Assembly: GCA_051530055.1 (NCBI GenBank) | Contig: CM121341.1 | Location: forward strand, 6,882,001 to 6,946,000 | Reading direction: 5' to 3' | DNA: 64,000 nucleotides | Source: Neoechinorhynchus agilis | Taxonomy: Eukaryota; Acanthocephala | In this document: one piece after another, positions 29,751 to 40,529 of the stretch | How the letters are laid out: each line of letters begins with the position of its first letter | Numbering within the stretch: the first letter of the stretch is position 1 | The notes under the pieces: generated by a model | The model's input: the letters and a program-made list of their open reading frames with translations, nothing else | Told to the model about the DNA's origin: nothing | Databases searched by the model: none | Program-made: the position numbers and the translations under genes

Positions 29751-31230
29751 TGTGGACGATAATCTTCATTCAAGGCGTCCAGTGTTCTAAAAAAAGACGA
29801 AACGTTGAAGGAATGCAAAGTTTAGGTTTGATTATTTCTCGAAATCGCATTTTGCCCTGCCATTGAAAAAGATTTGTGGACGATAATCTTTAAAAAAGCA
29901 TTCTAGCGTTGCTTTCTTTGTTCTAAAAAAGGAAGCGTTGAAGGAATGCAAAATCAAAGTTGATTATTTCTCGAGGTCGCATTTTGCGACCATTGAAAAA
30001 TCTACATGACAATTTTGAAATCATTTTCGCGACTTTTTATTTGTGGACGATAATCTTCATTCAAGGCGTCCAGTGTTCTAAAAAAAGGAAACGTTGAAGG
30101 AATGCAAAGTTTAGGTTTGATTATTTCTCGAAATCGCATTTTGCCCTGCCATTGAAAAAGATTTGTGGACGATAATCTTTAAAAAAGCATTCTAGCGTTG
30201 CTTTCTTTGTTCTAAAAAAGGAAGCGTTGAAGGAATGCAAAATCAAGGTTGATTATTTCTCGAGGTCGCATTTTGCGACCATTGAAAAATCTACATGACA
30301 ATTTTGAAATCATTTTCGCGACTTTTTATTTGTGGACGATAATCTTCATTCAAGGCGTCCAGTGTTCTAAAAAAAGGAAACGTTGAAGGAATGCAAAGTT
30401 TAGGTTTGATTATTTCTCGAAATCGCATTTTGCCCTGCCATTGAAAAAGATTTGTGGACGATAATCTTTAAAAAAGCATTCTAGCGTTGCTTTCTTTGTT
30501 CTAAAAAAGGAAGCGTTGAAGGAATGCAAAATCAAGGTTGATTATTTCTCGAGGTCGCATTTTGCGACCATTGAAAAATCTACATGACAATTTTGAAATC
30601 ATTTTCGCGACTTTTTATTTGTGGACGATAATCTTCATTCAAGGCGTCCAGTGTTCTAAAAAAGACGAAACGTTGAAGGAATGCAAAGTTTAGGTTTGAT
30701 TATTTCTCGAAATCGCATTTTGCCCTGCCATTGAAAAAGATTTGTGGACGATAATCTTTAAAAAAGCATTCTAGCGTTGCTTTCTTTGTTCTAAAAAAGG
30801 AAGCGTTGAAGGAATGCAAAATCAAGGTTGATTATTTCTCGAGGTCGCATTTTGCGACCATTGAAAAATCTACATGACAATTTTGAAATCATTTTCGCGA
30901 CTTTTTATTTGTGGACGATAATCTTCATTCAAGGCGTCCAGTGTTCTAAAAAAAGACGAAACGTTGAAGGAATGCAAAGTTTAGGTTTGATTATTTCTCG
31001 AAATCGCATTTTGCCCTGCCATTGAAAAAGATTTGTGGACGATAATCTTTAAAAAAGCATTCTAGCGTTGCTTTCTTTGTTCTAAAAAAGGAAGCGTTGA
31101 AGGAATGCAAAATCAAGGTTGATTATTTCTCGAGGTCGCATTTTGCGACCATTGAAAAATCTACATGACAATTTTGAAATCATTTTCGCGACTTTTTATT
31201 TGTGGACGATAATCTTCATTCAAGGCGTCC
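29751..31230 (+). repeat. Tandem array, ~290-bp dimeric unit, five copies, starting at the RPL15 3' end
   Basis: TGTGGACGATAATCTTCATT recurs at 29751, 30042, 30331, 30620, 30910 and 31201. Inside each unit are two diverged halves (about 122 and 168 bp), both with TGTGGACGATAATCTT, GTTGAAGGAATGCAAA and GATTATTTCTCGA blocks, so the unit is a dimer of an older repeat. Copies differ by A-run length and by AGACGAAACG versus AGGAAACG. Little sequence separates the RPL15 polyadenylation signal from unit 1. Confidence 0.92.
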
Positions 31231-31623
31231 GGTGTGACAAAATGCACTCTTTCGAATCCTCAGACGTTATATTACTTGCCAAGCGCCGCCGGGAGAGCCC
31301 AACATCGCGTTTTGTACCCACATTTTCAACGAAACCCTCATGTTATTAGAAGACTGTAGCTATCAATGACGAAACCTTGTGCCAATTAAGCGTACAATCC
31401 TCACAATTACATGAATATTACTTTCTCAAGACTGAGCTTCTCAGAGAAAAGAACTACAATGTTGATGAACTCCGTCAGTATGTAAGCGACATGGAGCCTT
31501 TTGTCAAATGCAATCAATAAATAGCGTATGACACTATTACACGGGATCGAGGTGGTCTTCTTTCCCAGGACGTTTCTGGAGGATGTCGATATGTGGCCAA
31601 TTACTCGATTGTTTAGAAGTCTG

Positions 31624-31845
31624 ATTGTGCGTTGGCGAATCCTGCCCCCGGTGCTTTCGTTACTCATTTATATTCGAAATATTTCACAAGGTTTTCCTTG
31701 CCTCTTCAGTCGATATTGCTTGTAAGTTTTTATCGATAAAAACTTACAAGCAATATCGACTGAAGAGGCAAGGAAAACCTTGTGAAATATTTCGAATATA
31801 AATGAGTAACGAAAGCACCGGGGGCAGGATTCGCCAACGCACAAT
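31624..31845. repeat. Perfect 222-bp palindrome with no spacer
   Basis: Both 111-nt arms match exactly; the centre is ATC/GAT at 31734-31735. Arms begin and end with ATTGTGCGTTGGCG and its inverse. The zero-length loop and absence of any mismatch are unusual for natural DNA; a fold-back artefact is possible. It interrupts the region 3' of the Penelope-like relic. Confidence 0.95.
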
Positions 31846-31857
31846 TTCATCACCCGG

Positions 31858-31897
31858 TAGATAATTTTTCGAACCTCCTCGGGTTCATCATCAGTTC
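31858..31897 (-). ncRNA. Hammerhead ribozyme-like core 3' of a Penelope-like relic
   Basis: The minus strand reads CTGATGA, one extra T, stem II GAACC / loop CGAGGA / GGTTC (five perfect pairs), then GAAAAATTATC. This is the order and content of a hammerhead core (CUGAUGA, stem II, GAAA). Stem I cannot be confirmed because the sequence beyond it is altered by the palindrome. It lies on the same strand and about 90 bp downstream of the GIY-YIG coding relic, where Penelope-like elements are known to carry hammerheads. Confidence 0.55.
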
Positions 31898-31974
31898 TAA
31901 AATACAAGTCGATGGCTGATTGTGTTGTTTGATTTCGGTTAGCTATGAAGGTAGAGTTGTTACTTCGTTGGAAG

Positions 31975-32400
31975 AAGGCTTCTTTAATTAAGAACGTCGA
32001 AAGTTATTGCGTTCACTTGCTAAAACCATTGTTTGGTCCTAAATTGATAACGTTGCCCTTTTTCAGCTCGTACAGTGCAATATTCAGCGCATTGGACCGT
32101 CAATGTTCCGCAAATCTTGTCTTCAGATTCCGGCCTGTTTGTCCAATGTAATTGCCGTTGCATTTTTTTCATCAAAAAACTTTGTAGACAACAGCCCTCT
32201 TTTTTCTACCTCCTGATATTTTTGGGAAATGAGGTTTCCTATCAGCACGGGAGGTTGAAATTAAGATTGGCATTTTACAAGACCGCTGTTCTTCACAATC
32301 CTAGAAATTTTGTTACGCCAAAATGTCCTCCGGCACTCCATTGCGTAGGTCCGTTCGATTGGTTTCGTTTGAATTGCTTTGTCTCGAAGAACTTCATGCA
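31975..32400 (-). pseudogene. Penelope-like retroelement relic (GIY-YIG endonuclease end)
   Basis: Minus-strand translation gives C-N-G-N-YIGQTGRNLKTRFAEH, the GIY-YIG endonuclease motif as found at the C-terminus of Penelope-like element polyproteins, then an in-frame stop, then NALNIALYELKKGNVINLG. Upstream (toward 32400) the frame is broken; a basic stretch K-K-R-A-V-V-Y-K-V-F precedes the motif as in intact elements. The reverse transcriptase domain is not recognisable. Non-functional. Confidence 0.7.
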
Positions 32401-32932
32401 AAAAGCCTTTGAATATACCAACTTTTATGCTCTTGTATTATTTATTTAAGTACGCAGCATACAGATTCGCTCAAAACAACAAAAGAGTTATGTATTCCAA
32501 GTGATTCCATCTTGTTCTCGTTGCAAATATTCCTGACTCTTCCGTTTGGCTGATCTCGGAGACGACGAGACCAGGATTAAGTAACAAAATAATGAGATAA
32601 CAAAATCTCTTGCTGTAAAAACTGTTCCACAGTAGATATAATTATTTGTTTCACCATTCTTTTTTTGAATCAACACAATTAGTTTCAGTTGTTGGATTTC
32701 AACCGATTAAACATTTTGATTCTCGCTAATGTATCGTTTCCTCAGAGAGAGGTCGCGCAGAGCATTCAGTACTGAAGTCTCCTTTAAACATAGCACACAA
32801 TCCTCATGCAATATGGCCAAATCATGTCACAATGCAATAGTTTGGGCTTATCAGTTATTGATCGATTCGAATTGGACTAGATTATTTATTTAGTGGTTAA
32901 CGTCATTCAAGTTTGTAGAACTAATAGTTCGA

Positions 32933-33290
32933 GATTTTTATCCAACGAAAAATGGGTGTTTTTTATTTCTTAATACTCCAAATTTTCGACGCCTTGCGTC
33001 TTCGTCAGGGAGCTTCCCTTCGGTTATCTGAAAAGGATCAGAGGAAGGCAACGCTGTCCGTCAGCTCATCCCTCTTATTGAGCTCTGCCTCGTTGTGTCT
33101 GTCCCTGCTGCTCGCAACCCCACTTCCCACGATTAATGCATAGCGCCTCGGCAATCGAGAGAGCCACAGGATCGGATGCCCTGTGCATTACCTCAACCTC
33201 GAAGGCTGGGCTGGCACCAAGCTCCCTGCGTCGAAAATTTGGAGTATTAAGACATAAAAAATACCCATTTTTCGTTGGATAAAAAAAATC
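32933..33290. mobile_element. Non-autonomous DNA transposon with ~58-bp terminal inverted repeats
   Basis: Ends GATTTTTATCCAACGAAAAA and its inverse; the inverted match continues through AATACTCCAAATTTTCGACG. The ~240-bp interior is GC-richer than the flanks, contains C-T-rich and CTCTGCCTC-type stretches and no ORF of note. 358 bp in total. Target duplication not clear. Confidence 0.8.
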
Positions 33291-33602
33291 TGGAATAAAA
33301 CATGAGGGTGTTGGGAAAAGAGGCTTTCCATAATAGAACTAATAGTGATAATCAAATGTGAAATCGAAGACCGCAAAGAAGTTGAAGGAACATAATAATA
33401 ACGGAGGTGCTATTTACGCATTTTTTGATCATGCTTCAATCATAGAATCCTGATTACGACCTAATTACCAATAAAGTCTCGTTGCTCTGAAAAAGCGATC
33501 ATTTTTAATGCGTTTAAACACATTTTCGAATTGACGCAAAAATATGTCGTTAAGGAAGCAAAAAATAAGTACTGCATTGATAAGACAGTCTATTTTAGAT
33601 TG

Positions 33603-34466
33603 ATGTCAGACAACAACTACAATCAACTGCGTGATTTGTATCGTGACATTGGATTCGATCTTGACGCCAATCAATCGATTTATGCCATCCCGGCCGGTGA
33701 ACCTACTGACGGTCTTGAGCGGCTTCTTCTACTTCTGCAATCGACTTTCCCTTCGCTAAAAAAATTGAGTGATCAGTATCTAGCAGCGACGGATGCGTCT
33801 TTAACTCGGCGAATATCGTCCATTGGATCAATTCGGACGATCATGACTCAGAATCCCAATGATGCGGATCGACTAGATCGTTACTTGTCGTGTTTACGGA
33901 AATGGAAATCACAGGGAGTTGACGTATGGACGAAGGTAGCCAGTTATGATGTTAGTGGAGGTACTAATTTCAATGGGTTTGCATTGCAACGTATCGCAAC
34001 GTCGATAAAATACCTCGATTACGGAAAAGAAAATGAAGTTCGCATAAAGAGAAAGCGGACGGCTCATCGTTCCACGGAAAAAGATCAGGAATTAATGGTA
34101 AAGGAGCTTAAAAGTAACGCGCGAGTTTCGCACAAACCGGAATCCGCAGTTGAGGACCTTTACGAGAAATTATCAACTTCTTTTAAGAGCAAAAAAGTAC
34201 CAATCCAAAGCATCGATCTTGTTGATAGAACATCCTTTGCCAAAACCGTTGAGAACTACTTTAATTTGTCTTTCTTGATTTCAGAGAAGTGCGTGAAGGT
34301 CAGCCAAGAAGGACGTGGTGATCTATCTTTCGAAGTGAAAGAATACGACGTTGAACAGGATACTGAGGAATCGCCTCGTAAATATGTCCATGGAGTCATT
34401 CTTCTCAATGGGAAGGATTGGAAGAAAACACAGGGAGCGAATCTGTCTGAAGGTGAGGAAAAATGA
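33603..34466 (+). CDS. NSMCE4: Nse4-like kleisin, SMC5/6 complex
   Basis: A 287-residue intronless ORF, frame intact. The N-terminal part (NQLRDLYRDIGFDLDAN, then LSDQYLAATDASLTRRISSI) fits the Nse4 winged-helix region with the conserved Y-R-x-L and the segment that normally reads T-R-E-A-x-L-D-A. The C-terminal part is the diagnostic one: RTSFAKTVENYFNLSFLISE, matching the Nse4 C-terminal SFAKTVENLFYVSFIIRDG, followed by an acidic linker and VILLNGKDWKKTQGANLSEG, matching the final M-N-x-x-D-W-R-E. Nse4 bridges the SMC5 and SMC6 heads in DNA repair and chromosome segregation. The start ATG follows an in-frame upstream open stretch, but MSDNNYNQLRDLY aligns with the family start. Compact compared with vertebrate NSMCE4A. 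Confidence 0.9.
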   Translation: MSDNNYNQLRDLYRDIGFDLDANQSIYAIPAGEPTDGLERLLLLLQSTFPSLKKLSDQYLAATDASLTRRISSIGSIRTIMTQNPNDADRLDRYLSCLRKWKSQGVDVWTKVASYDVSGGTNFNGFALQRIATSIKYLDYGKENEVRIKRKRTAHRSTEKDQELMVKELKSNARVSHKPESAVEDLYEKLSTSFKSKKVPIQSIDLVDRTSFAKTVENYFNLSFLISEKCVKVSQEGRGDLSFEVKEYDVEQDTEESPRKYVHGVILLNGKDWKKTQGANLSEGEEK

Positions 34467-35040
34467 AATGTTTTATAGAGCAAACGCTCGTTAGTTTCTA
34501 TTTGTTATCCACACTCACGACACAAAATGCAGAGCATGTTCAATATCGATTTTAGTTAGAAAAATACCGATATGTTTCAAAGTATAAATTGTGTACCTAG
34601 GCAGCGATTATCTTTAATTGTAAAGAAATTATTCATTATAGTTTCAATTATCTTTTAAATTGTAGATTGACTGAAAAAGGCCAACGAAAAGGCCGAAAGT
34701 TTTCAAGATAAATCTATTTCTGAATCAAACATCGCTAATTGAAACTGAGATTATCTTTAAGTAACTCCGATCGTTCAAAACATGAAAGACGCCTTAAACA
34801 TTGAGAAGTTTGATTTTGTTCAGAACATAACAAAATTTCTCACACACGTTTTACGGATTTTGTGCTGAACAAACAAAAACGAATCGCATATTAGTTTTCA
34901 CGATTGGTGAAAAAGAACTGATTCTAAAACACGATTATGTTTTTCTATATTAATGGAATCCTTAAAAAAATCCTAATTTATTGAAATTTTTCAATCTTTT
35001 AGAAAAAAAAGACAATTCATTTCATAAATGTTCATTTCGT
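34467..35040. other. Repeat-rich spacer with a hammerhead-like core
   Basis: 34620-34765 is an element with partial inverted ends (AGTTTCAATTA and complement), whose end sequence recurs inverted at 43925-43960. It holds the hammerhead-like core annotated separately. No gene. Confidence 0.5.
34665..34712 (+). ncRNA. Hammerhead-like core, degenerate (GGCC stem II type)
   Basis: CTGA, then AAAA, stem GGCC / AACGAAAA / GGCC, GAAA, GTTT, TCAA. TTGA immediately before CTGA can pair with the TCAA after the putative cleavage position. A second copy at 43850-43895 reads ATGAAGA at the first core strand, so the ancestral core was plausibly CTGAAGA, which fits CUGANGA, with one extra A before stem II. 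Confidence 0.45.
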
Positions 35041-35215
35041 AGTTGTGTAGAGGTGGTCAAGTTGACTAACACTCCCGATTCCAGTTTGTTGGGTCAAAGG
35101 GTTTCGAATCCGTTACCGCCGATGACCCATAATCAAAGGGGACGAAATATCTCGTTGAAAGGAGGAGGAAACTCACTGATGAGTTTTGCCTCCTCAGAAG
35201 GTATCTAAGGACTTC
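35041..35215 (+). mobile_element. SINE-like element with tRNA-like head (single copy)
   Basis: Begins GTAGTTGTGTAGAGGTGGTC (A-box region TGGTCAAGTTGACTA), then GGGTTTCGAATCC (B-box), CCGATGACCCATAATC, GGGGACGAAATATCTCG, GGAGGAGGAAACTCACTG and GCCTCCTCAGAAGGTATC. Same family as the 361-bp array head and the relic at 12117. Over its length it aligns to about 160 bp of the 361-bp unit. Confidence 0.75.
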
Positions 35216-35492
35216 TCTGATGTAAAACATAAAATTCGACCACCGAAAGTGCTAAAATAATTCACATCAATAAAAAAACGTTATGAGAGATTAACGATTG
35301 ATTGACCTTCAGCCTAAAAATTGCTCCTATGATAGATCTGAGTTCGCTTTTGCCAGTAAAAAATTAACATATACCATTTAAAATCCAAAATATCGATTGG
35401 ATGTGTGCCTAAAAAGGAAAACGCCGACTAAAGGATATTCTACAAAAACACTTTATATAGCGAATTATCGAATAATTGATTTGTGAGCAACA

Positions 35493-35910
35493 AAGCGGAT
35501 TACACACTCAATCTGCTTATATGAACGGATCAACCAAATTGAGTGCTTCCATTTTAGATGGATTGAAGAAGGCCTACGCGAAGGATGAAAATTATCAAAT
35601 CAATTATTTGATAATTCTCGCAATAAAAATAAAGTTAAAATGATGAACATTTTTACAACTTAATTAATATAACCTGTTTGCCAGAAAAGACATAAGATAA
35701 TTATGATTAATTTTTAACCAACTCCACAGGAGTGTTTCGTCTTACAAAGCGGATTACACACTCAATCTGAGGATCCCATGGGATAAACCAAATTGAGTGT
35801 TTCTTGATTGCATTTTAGATAGACTACGCGAAGGGTGAAAATTATCAAATAAATCGTTTGATAATTCTCGCAAAAAAAATAAAGTTAAAATGATGAACAT
35901 TTTTACAACG
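35493..35910 (+). repeat. Two direct copies (~170 bp) of a hairpin-bearing element
   Basis: Copies at 35493-35660 and 35741-35910 share AAAGCGGATTACACACTCAA, CCAAATTGAGTG, CTACGCGAAGG, GAAAATTATCAAAT and AAAGTTAAAATGATGAACAT. Each has an inner hairpin (AATTATCAAAT and complement). Copy 1 includes TTGAAGAAGGCC-TACGCGAA-GG-ATGAAAATT, resembling the GGCC-type hammerhead-like core. Confidence 0.65.
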
Positions 35911-36038
35911 ACTCCACAGACGTGGGTTAATGAAAGTTTAGGAACAAAAAAGTGTCGATTTAGATTGGAAAAAAGATGTACGTGAGCGCACGATCATTCG
36001 CTAGGAGAAATTGTTGTGTGGACACGTTCCCGACACGC

Positions 36039-36788
36039 TTAATTCGCCTTGCTCTTGAATCCTGGTAGTTTGCCTAGAGTTGATCTAATCGAGTGTTTGG
36101 CTTTATCGAAAGTTTGATCGATTTGTTTCTGATAGGAAATATAGACGAACGGAACACTGAATGAAATAAGAAGAGCTAAAAACGCAAATTTTTCTCTATT
36201 AAGTAAATGGGACTAATACTCACAGATGATGAGAAGACTGATTGGATGGATACATCTCGATACGGAAAAGACGATTGATAGCAGCACAAGACTTCCCAAT
36301 GATTGTGGAACATTATTCCACAAGATAATCTCATGACAATGTTTCATTAGAGTGTTTCCATGTTTCACAAGTGAATCGGCAATATAACGAGCGTGATCGT
36401 TAGTAAATTGGAGCGGTTCACCATGAGAGCACAGCTCTCTGATTGGACATTCGTCAAGATTCGCACACAGTTGAGTTGATGGGAACGCCGATATTCCCAG
36501 AACATCCACACAGACGTATCGAATTGTTCGATAGATCAGAACGCCAACCATGATGAGGATCGTGAATCCGCTCAAGAATCGTACCGTGCTCATCACTCGA
36601 AGGGCGATGAGAATTGCGAACGATACGATAAGAACCATTGCTGAGATAGCTGGAGATTTCCATAAAATAAGATCCGTCATAAATCGCTTGACGCGACAAA
36701 TGGGCGATGGCCCTCCATGCGAGTTTATTTCCGATCGTATTGGCTCCTGCGGTAGTGGTGGCGGCGGCGGTGGTGGTGGCGAATCCAT
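36039..36788 (-). CDS. Reticulon-family ER membrane protein
   Basis: Two exons (36224-36788 and 36039-36175) with a 48-nt intron. The protein starts MDSPPPPPPPPLPQEP, a short proline-rich N-terminus, then the reticulon homology domain: DLILWKSPAISAMVL opens the first hydrophobic hairpin, matching the family's V-x-D-L-I-Y-W-R, followed by a ~35-residue membrane hairpin, a ~65-residue loop (HARYIADSLVKHGN), the second hairpin, and after the intron FSVPFVYISYQKQIDQTFD, which matches F-S-V-P-V-I-Y-E-R-H-Q-A-Q-I-D, ending GKLPGFKSKAN. Reticulons wedge into the ER membrane to shape tubules. About 234 residues in total, close to the short reticulon isoforms; an upstream in-frame GTG extension is not needed. 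Confidence 0.9.
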
Positions 36789-36839
36789 ACTCTTAAACAC
36801 AAAAAAAAGGAACGAAAAGGACGCAAAAATGAGATGACT

Positions 36840-37083
36840 TGAAAGAGTTCGCGTTATATCTACTCATCAAGTTGACAAAAAGCACGCAAAAGGTTAAGGA
36901 GACGCGTGAAATTGACGAGAGGAGAACATTGTAGCACAAATTTGGTTCCGAGAGTGCGAAGAATACACCCCATTTTTATGAATGCGCGCTATTATTGATG
37001 GAAGAATTCCAACAACAAAAATGTGACGTCAGTATTTTTGGAGAAAGCGTCCTTTTGATGAAGTTTCATTTGAGTTTTGTAGT
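36840..37083. other. 5' flank of the reticulon gene
   Basis: No gene or clear site recognised; ends where the 208-bp array begins. Confidence 0.35.
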
Positions 37084-38745
37084 CGTTCCGAAGGTCCGTT
37101 TATTGACCGAAAACTCGTTCAAGCCGTAAAAACAAGTCCTGGAGTCTTTGAAATCAACTCCGGGATCCAAATGTGACCGGATTTCACAATTGGCGAGATA
37201 ATGAAAAAGGTTACCTATTAAAAAATCTCCTCAATAATAAAGACTTTTTCGGATTTGTAGTAAAAATGATCGAGTCCTCGGTTTTCCATGTTGTTCCGAA
37301 GGTCCGTTTATTGACCGAAAACTCGTTTAAGCCGTAAAAACAAGTCCTGGAGTCTTTGAAATTAACTCCAGGATCCAAATGTGACCGGATTTCACAATTG
37401 GCGAGATAATGAAAAAGGTTACCTATTAAAAAATCTCCTCAATAATAAAGACTTTTTCGGATTTGTAGTAAAAATGATCGAGTCCTCGGTTTTCCATGTT
37501 GTTCCGAAGGTCCGTTTATTGACCGAAAACTCGTTTAAGCCGTAAAAACAAGTCCTGGAGTCTTTGAAATCAACTCCGGGATCCAAATGTGACCGGATTT
37601 CACAATTGGCGAGATAATGAAAAAGGTTACCTATTAAAAAATCTCCTCAATAATAAAGACTTTTTCGGATTTGTAGTAAAAATGATCGAGTCCTCGGTTT
37701 TCCATGTTGTTCCGAAGGTCCGTTTATTGACCGAAAACTCGTTTAAGCCGTAAAAACAAGTCCTGGAGTCTTTGAAATTAACTCCAGGATCCAAATGTGA
37801 CCGGATTTCACAATTGGCGAGATAATGAAAAAGGTTACCTATTAAAAAATCTCCTCAATAATAAAGACTTTTTCGGATTTGTAGTGAAAATAATTGAGTC
37901 CTCGGTTTTCCATGTTGTTCCGAAGGTCCGTTTATTGACCGAAAACTCGTTTAAGGCGTAAAAACAAGTCCTGGAGTCTTTGAAATTAACTCCAGGATCC
38001 AAATGTGACCGGATTTCACAATTGGCGAGATAATGAAAAAGGTTACCTATTAAAAAATCTCCTCAATAATAAAGACTTTTTCGGATTTGTAGTAAAAATG
38101 ATCGAGTCCTCGGTTTTCCATGTTGTTCCGAAGGTCCGTTTATTGACCGAAAACTCGTTTAAGCCGTAAAAACAAGTCCTGGAGTCTTTGAAATTAACTC
38201 CAGGATCCAAATGTGACCGGATTTCACAATTGGCGAGATAATGAAAAAGGTTACCTATTAAAAAATCTCCTCAATAATAAAGACTTTTTCGGATTTGTAG
38301 TAAAAATGATCGAGTCCTCGGTTTTCCATGTTGTTCCGAAGGTCCGTTTATTGACCGAAAACTCGTTTAAGCCGTAAAAACAAGTCCTGGAGTCTTTGAA
38401 ATTAACTCCAGGATCCAAATGTGACCGGATTTCACAATTGGCGAGATAATGAAAAAGGTTACCTATTAAAAAATCTCCTCAATAATAAAGACTTTTCGGA
38501 TTTGTAGTAAAAATGATCGAGTCCTCGGTTTTCCATGTTGTTCCGAAGGTCCGTTTATTGACCGAAAACTCGTTCAAGCCGTAAAAACAAGTCCTGGAGT
38601 CTTTGAAATCAACTCCGGGATCCAAATGTGACCGGACTTCACAATTGGCGAGATAATGAAAAAGGTTACCTATTAAAAAATCTCCTCAATAATAAAGACT
38701 TTTTCGGATTTGTAGTAAAAATGACCGAGTCCTTGGTTCTCTCAT
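37084..38745 (+). repeat. Tandem array, 208-bp unit, eight copies
   Basis: GTTCCGAAGGTCCGTTTATT recurs at 37084, 37293, 37501, 37709, 37917, 38125, 38333 and 38540. Each unit also has CAAGTCCTGGAGTCTTTGAA followed by AACTCCAGGATCC (an inverted CTGGAGT/ACTCCAG pair) and AAATCTCCTCAATAATAAAG. Identity is very high; first and last units share the CTCCGGG variant, inner units mainly CTCCAGG. No coding potential. Confidence 0.94.
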
Positions 38746-40088
38746 ATAATTTCAAATTCTTATCGAGTTTCTGAACGTGTTTCCCTTCGAATGTCTTCTT
38801 GATGCTTTAATAGCTTCTAGGAACGCCATTGATAGTTGACTCTAACACAGCTGAGGTCATTCGCCTAAGAAATCAAGGAGCTATGAAGAGTTTTCAGCTT
38901 GTTTGTTTAAGGGAACCAGGTTTGTCGAGCGAAAAGCATTTATGAGTGTTTTTCCCAAGTATTCTTTGCTAAGATAACATTTCGGAATACTCGCAAACGG
39001 GTTCGTTATTTCACTAACATTAATCTAAGTTTAGGTCTTTTATAAGGTTTTTTACGGCGAGCCGCCCTCCAATTTTTAAAGGAATTTGTGACCAAAATAC
39101 TAATCCTAAATTTTAATGGATGCATTTCCGAATGCTACTTAAGAGGATACGAAGAATCCAACACAGAAAACTCGACAGCTGACAGTTTGTAACATGGAAA
39201 GTTTGATGGATACGTGCTTGTTCCCGTCTGATATTTTCCATCTCTCCAGAATGTAATTATTATCCGTTTTCACATTTGAAGTCGTTAATTTCATTAATCG
39301 CACTTTATAATTACCGTAGATGTCGCTCTTCATGGATTAGAGAAATCGATTGCGATCTATGAGTTCAATTGTCCCGATTTATATATATGTATTAAAGTTG
39401 TTTGAAATGCGCCAAAAACAATCGCAAACTCTGGTATCGGCGGAAAAAGCTGGGTTTTTTGCCATCCTTTACTAAAATCATTTCTCTAAAATACGTTTGG
39501 TCAATTAAGTATCACAGAATTAAACACTCTTTTGAATCCCGAAGCGAAGGATCTTCACCGTACTTCGATTCGAAAAAAATCCGTTTATATATTATGAGGA
39601 ACGAGGCGTATCGATGTGGCAGTGTGGCATCTTAGAGAATGAATAGATGCGTAGTTTCAAAAGTGCGTTCTCGGTTCTCTATCAGCTCTGCTTTTTTGCT
39701 CTAACTCGTTTCGTTATCATGCCTCAGTAGTCTCATTGTGGTTGCAAATGTGAGACTGCTGTAGAAATGTGCCTTTATATATATATAATCAAACCCGTTT
39801 GGCGTACTGTTTTGCCTAATGCATTATTCTCAATTCAAGCCATCATTTCTAGATTTTCGCATTATTTTTGGTTTTAAACGAGAGACAGCTTATATTCCGG
39901 ATGATATTTTTTATAGTCCGAGGAAAAACCCAAGGAAAAGTAAATGGTTTTTTCTCTCACTCGAAAAAGATTCATTGGCAGATTAGATTGGATGTTTTCG
40001 GTCGGGTCCGTCTGAAATCAGTTTGCAGACACAACTTCATTGGATACATCCACGTTTAAAAATGCTGCCCTCGGACTCGGATTTAAGA
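38746..40088. other. No recognisable gene
   Basis: AT-rich. Short open frames (for example around 39402) have no identifiable family. A short TA run lies at 39775-39790. I see nothing else to support. Confidence 0.35.
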
Positions 40089-40529
40089 TCAGGTGGTTGC
40101 AACAGGCACGAACATGTCTATAATTTGTGCGTTTGGAGTATATGCTGGATGTGATTGCCGTCGGTCGATGTATTGAATGTTGTCCTGTTGCTCTGGAACA
40201 TAGTTCACTGTCATTGGTGGATACTGTGGTTGAATCAAAACCTGATTTGGTTGAACGAATACTGGGACACCACCGTAACTCGTAGCCCTATTTCTCCGGC
40301 GTTGAGATGGAAAATGATGAATTTTACGCTGCTGATGGTGGTGATGATGGTGGTGTTGGATATCATTCATAGGAGCAGACGGTTGTTGATAGCCAAATTG
40401 AGAGTCACTGGTATAGCCCGTGTTTACGGGATAATGTTTCCTAGATTCCATATACCCATACGATTGGACGTTGTTTGATCCATAGTCACTATTATAACCT
40501 CCAACCGAGGGGAGGTAATTCATAGGCAT
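40089..40529 (-). CDS. Hypothetical Tyr/Gln/Pro-rich protein with a poly-His run
   Basis: A 146-residue ORF with ATG start (MPMNYLPSVGGYNSDYGSNN) and no break. Composition is strongly biased: many Tyr, Gln, Asn and Pro, a run of seven His flanked by Gln near residue 60, a basic patch QRRRNRA, then PVFVQPNQVLIQPQYPPMTV and a C-terminus ending MFVPVATT. No signal peptide or membrane helix. I recognise no family; it looks like an intrinsically disordered, prion-like protein. Complementary frames are less open, and the low-complexity bias can arise from a CAT-repeat, so coding status is plausible and not proven. Confidence 0.45.
   Translation of the reverse strand: MPMNYLPSVGGYNSDYGSNNVQSYGYMESRKHYPVNTGYTSDSQFGYQQPSAPMNDIQHHHHHHHQQRKIHHFPSQRRRNRATSYGGVPVFVQPNQVLIQPQYPPMTVNYVPEQQDNIQYIDRRQSHPAYTPNAQIIDMFVPVATT

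Noticed and set aside
31407-31907. Coding genes spanning the palindrome (frames at 31407-31667 and 31668-31907)
   Set aside because: Both frames exist largely because the palindrome mirrors its own sequence; no family match.
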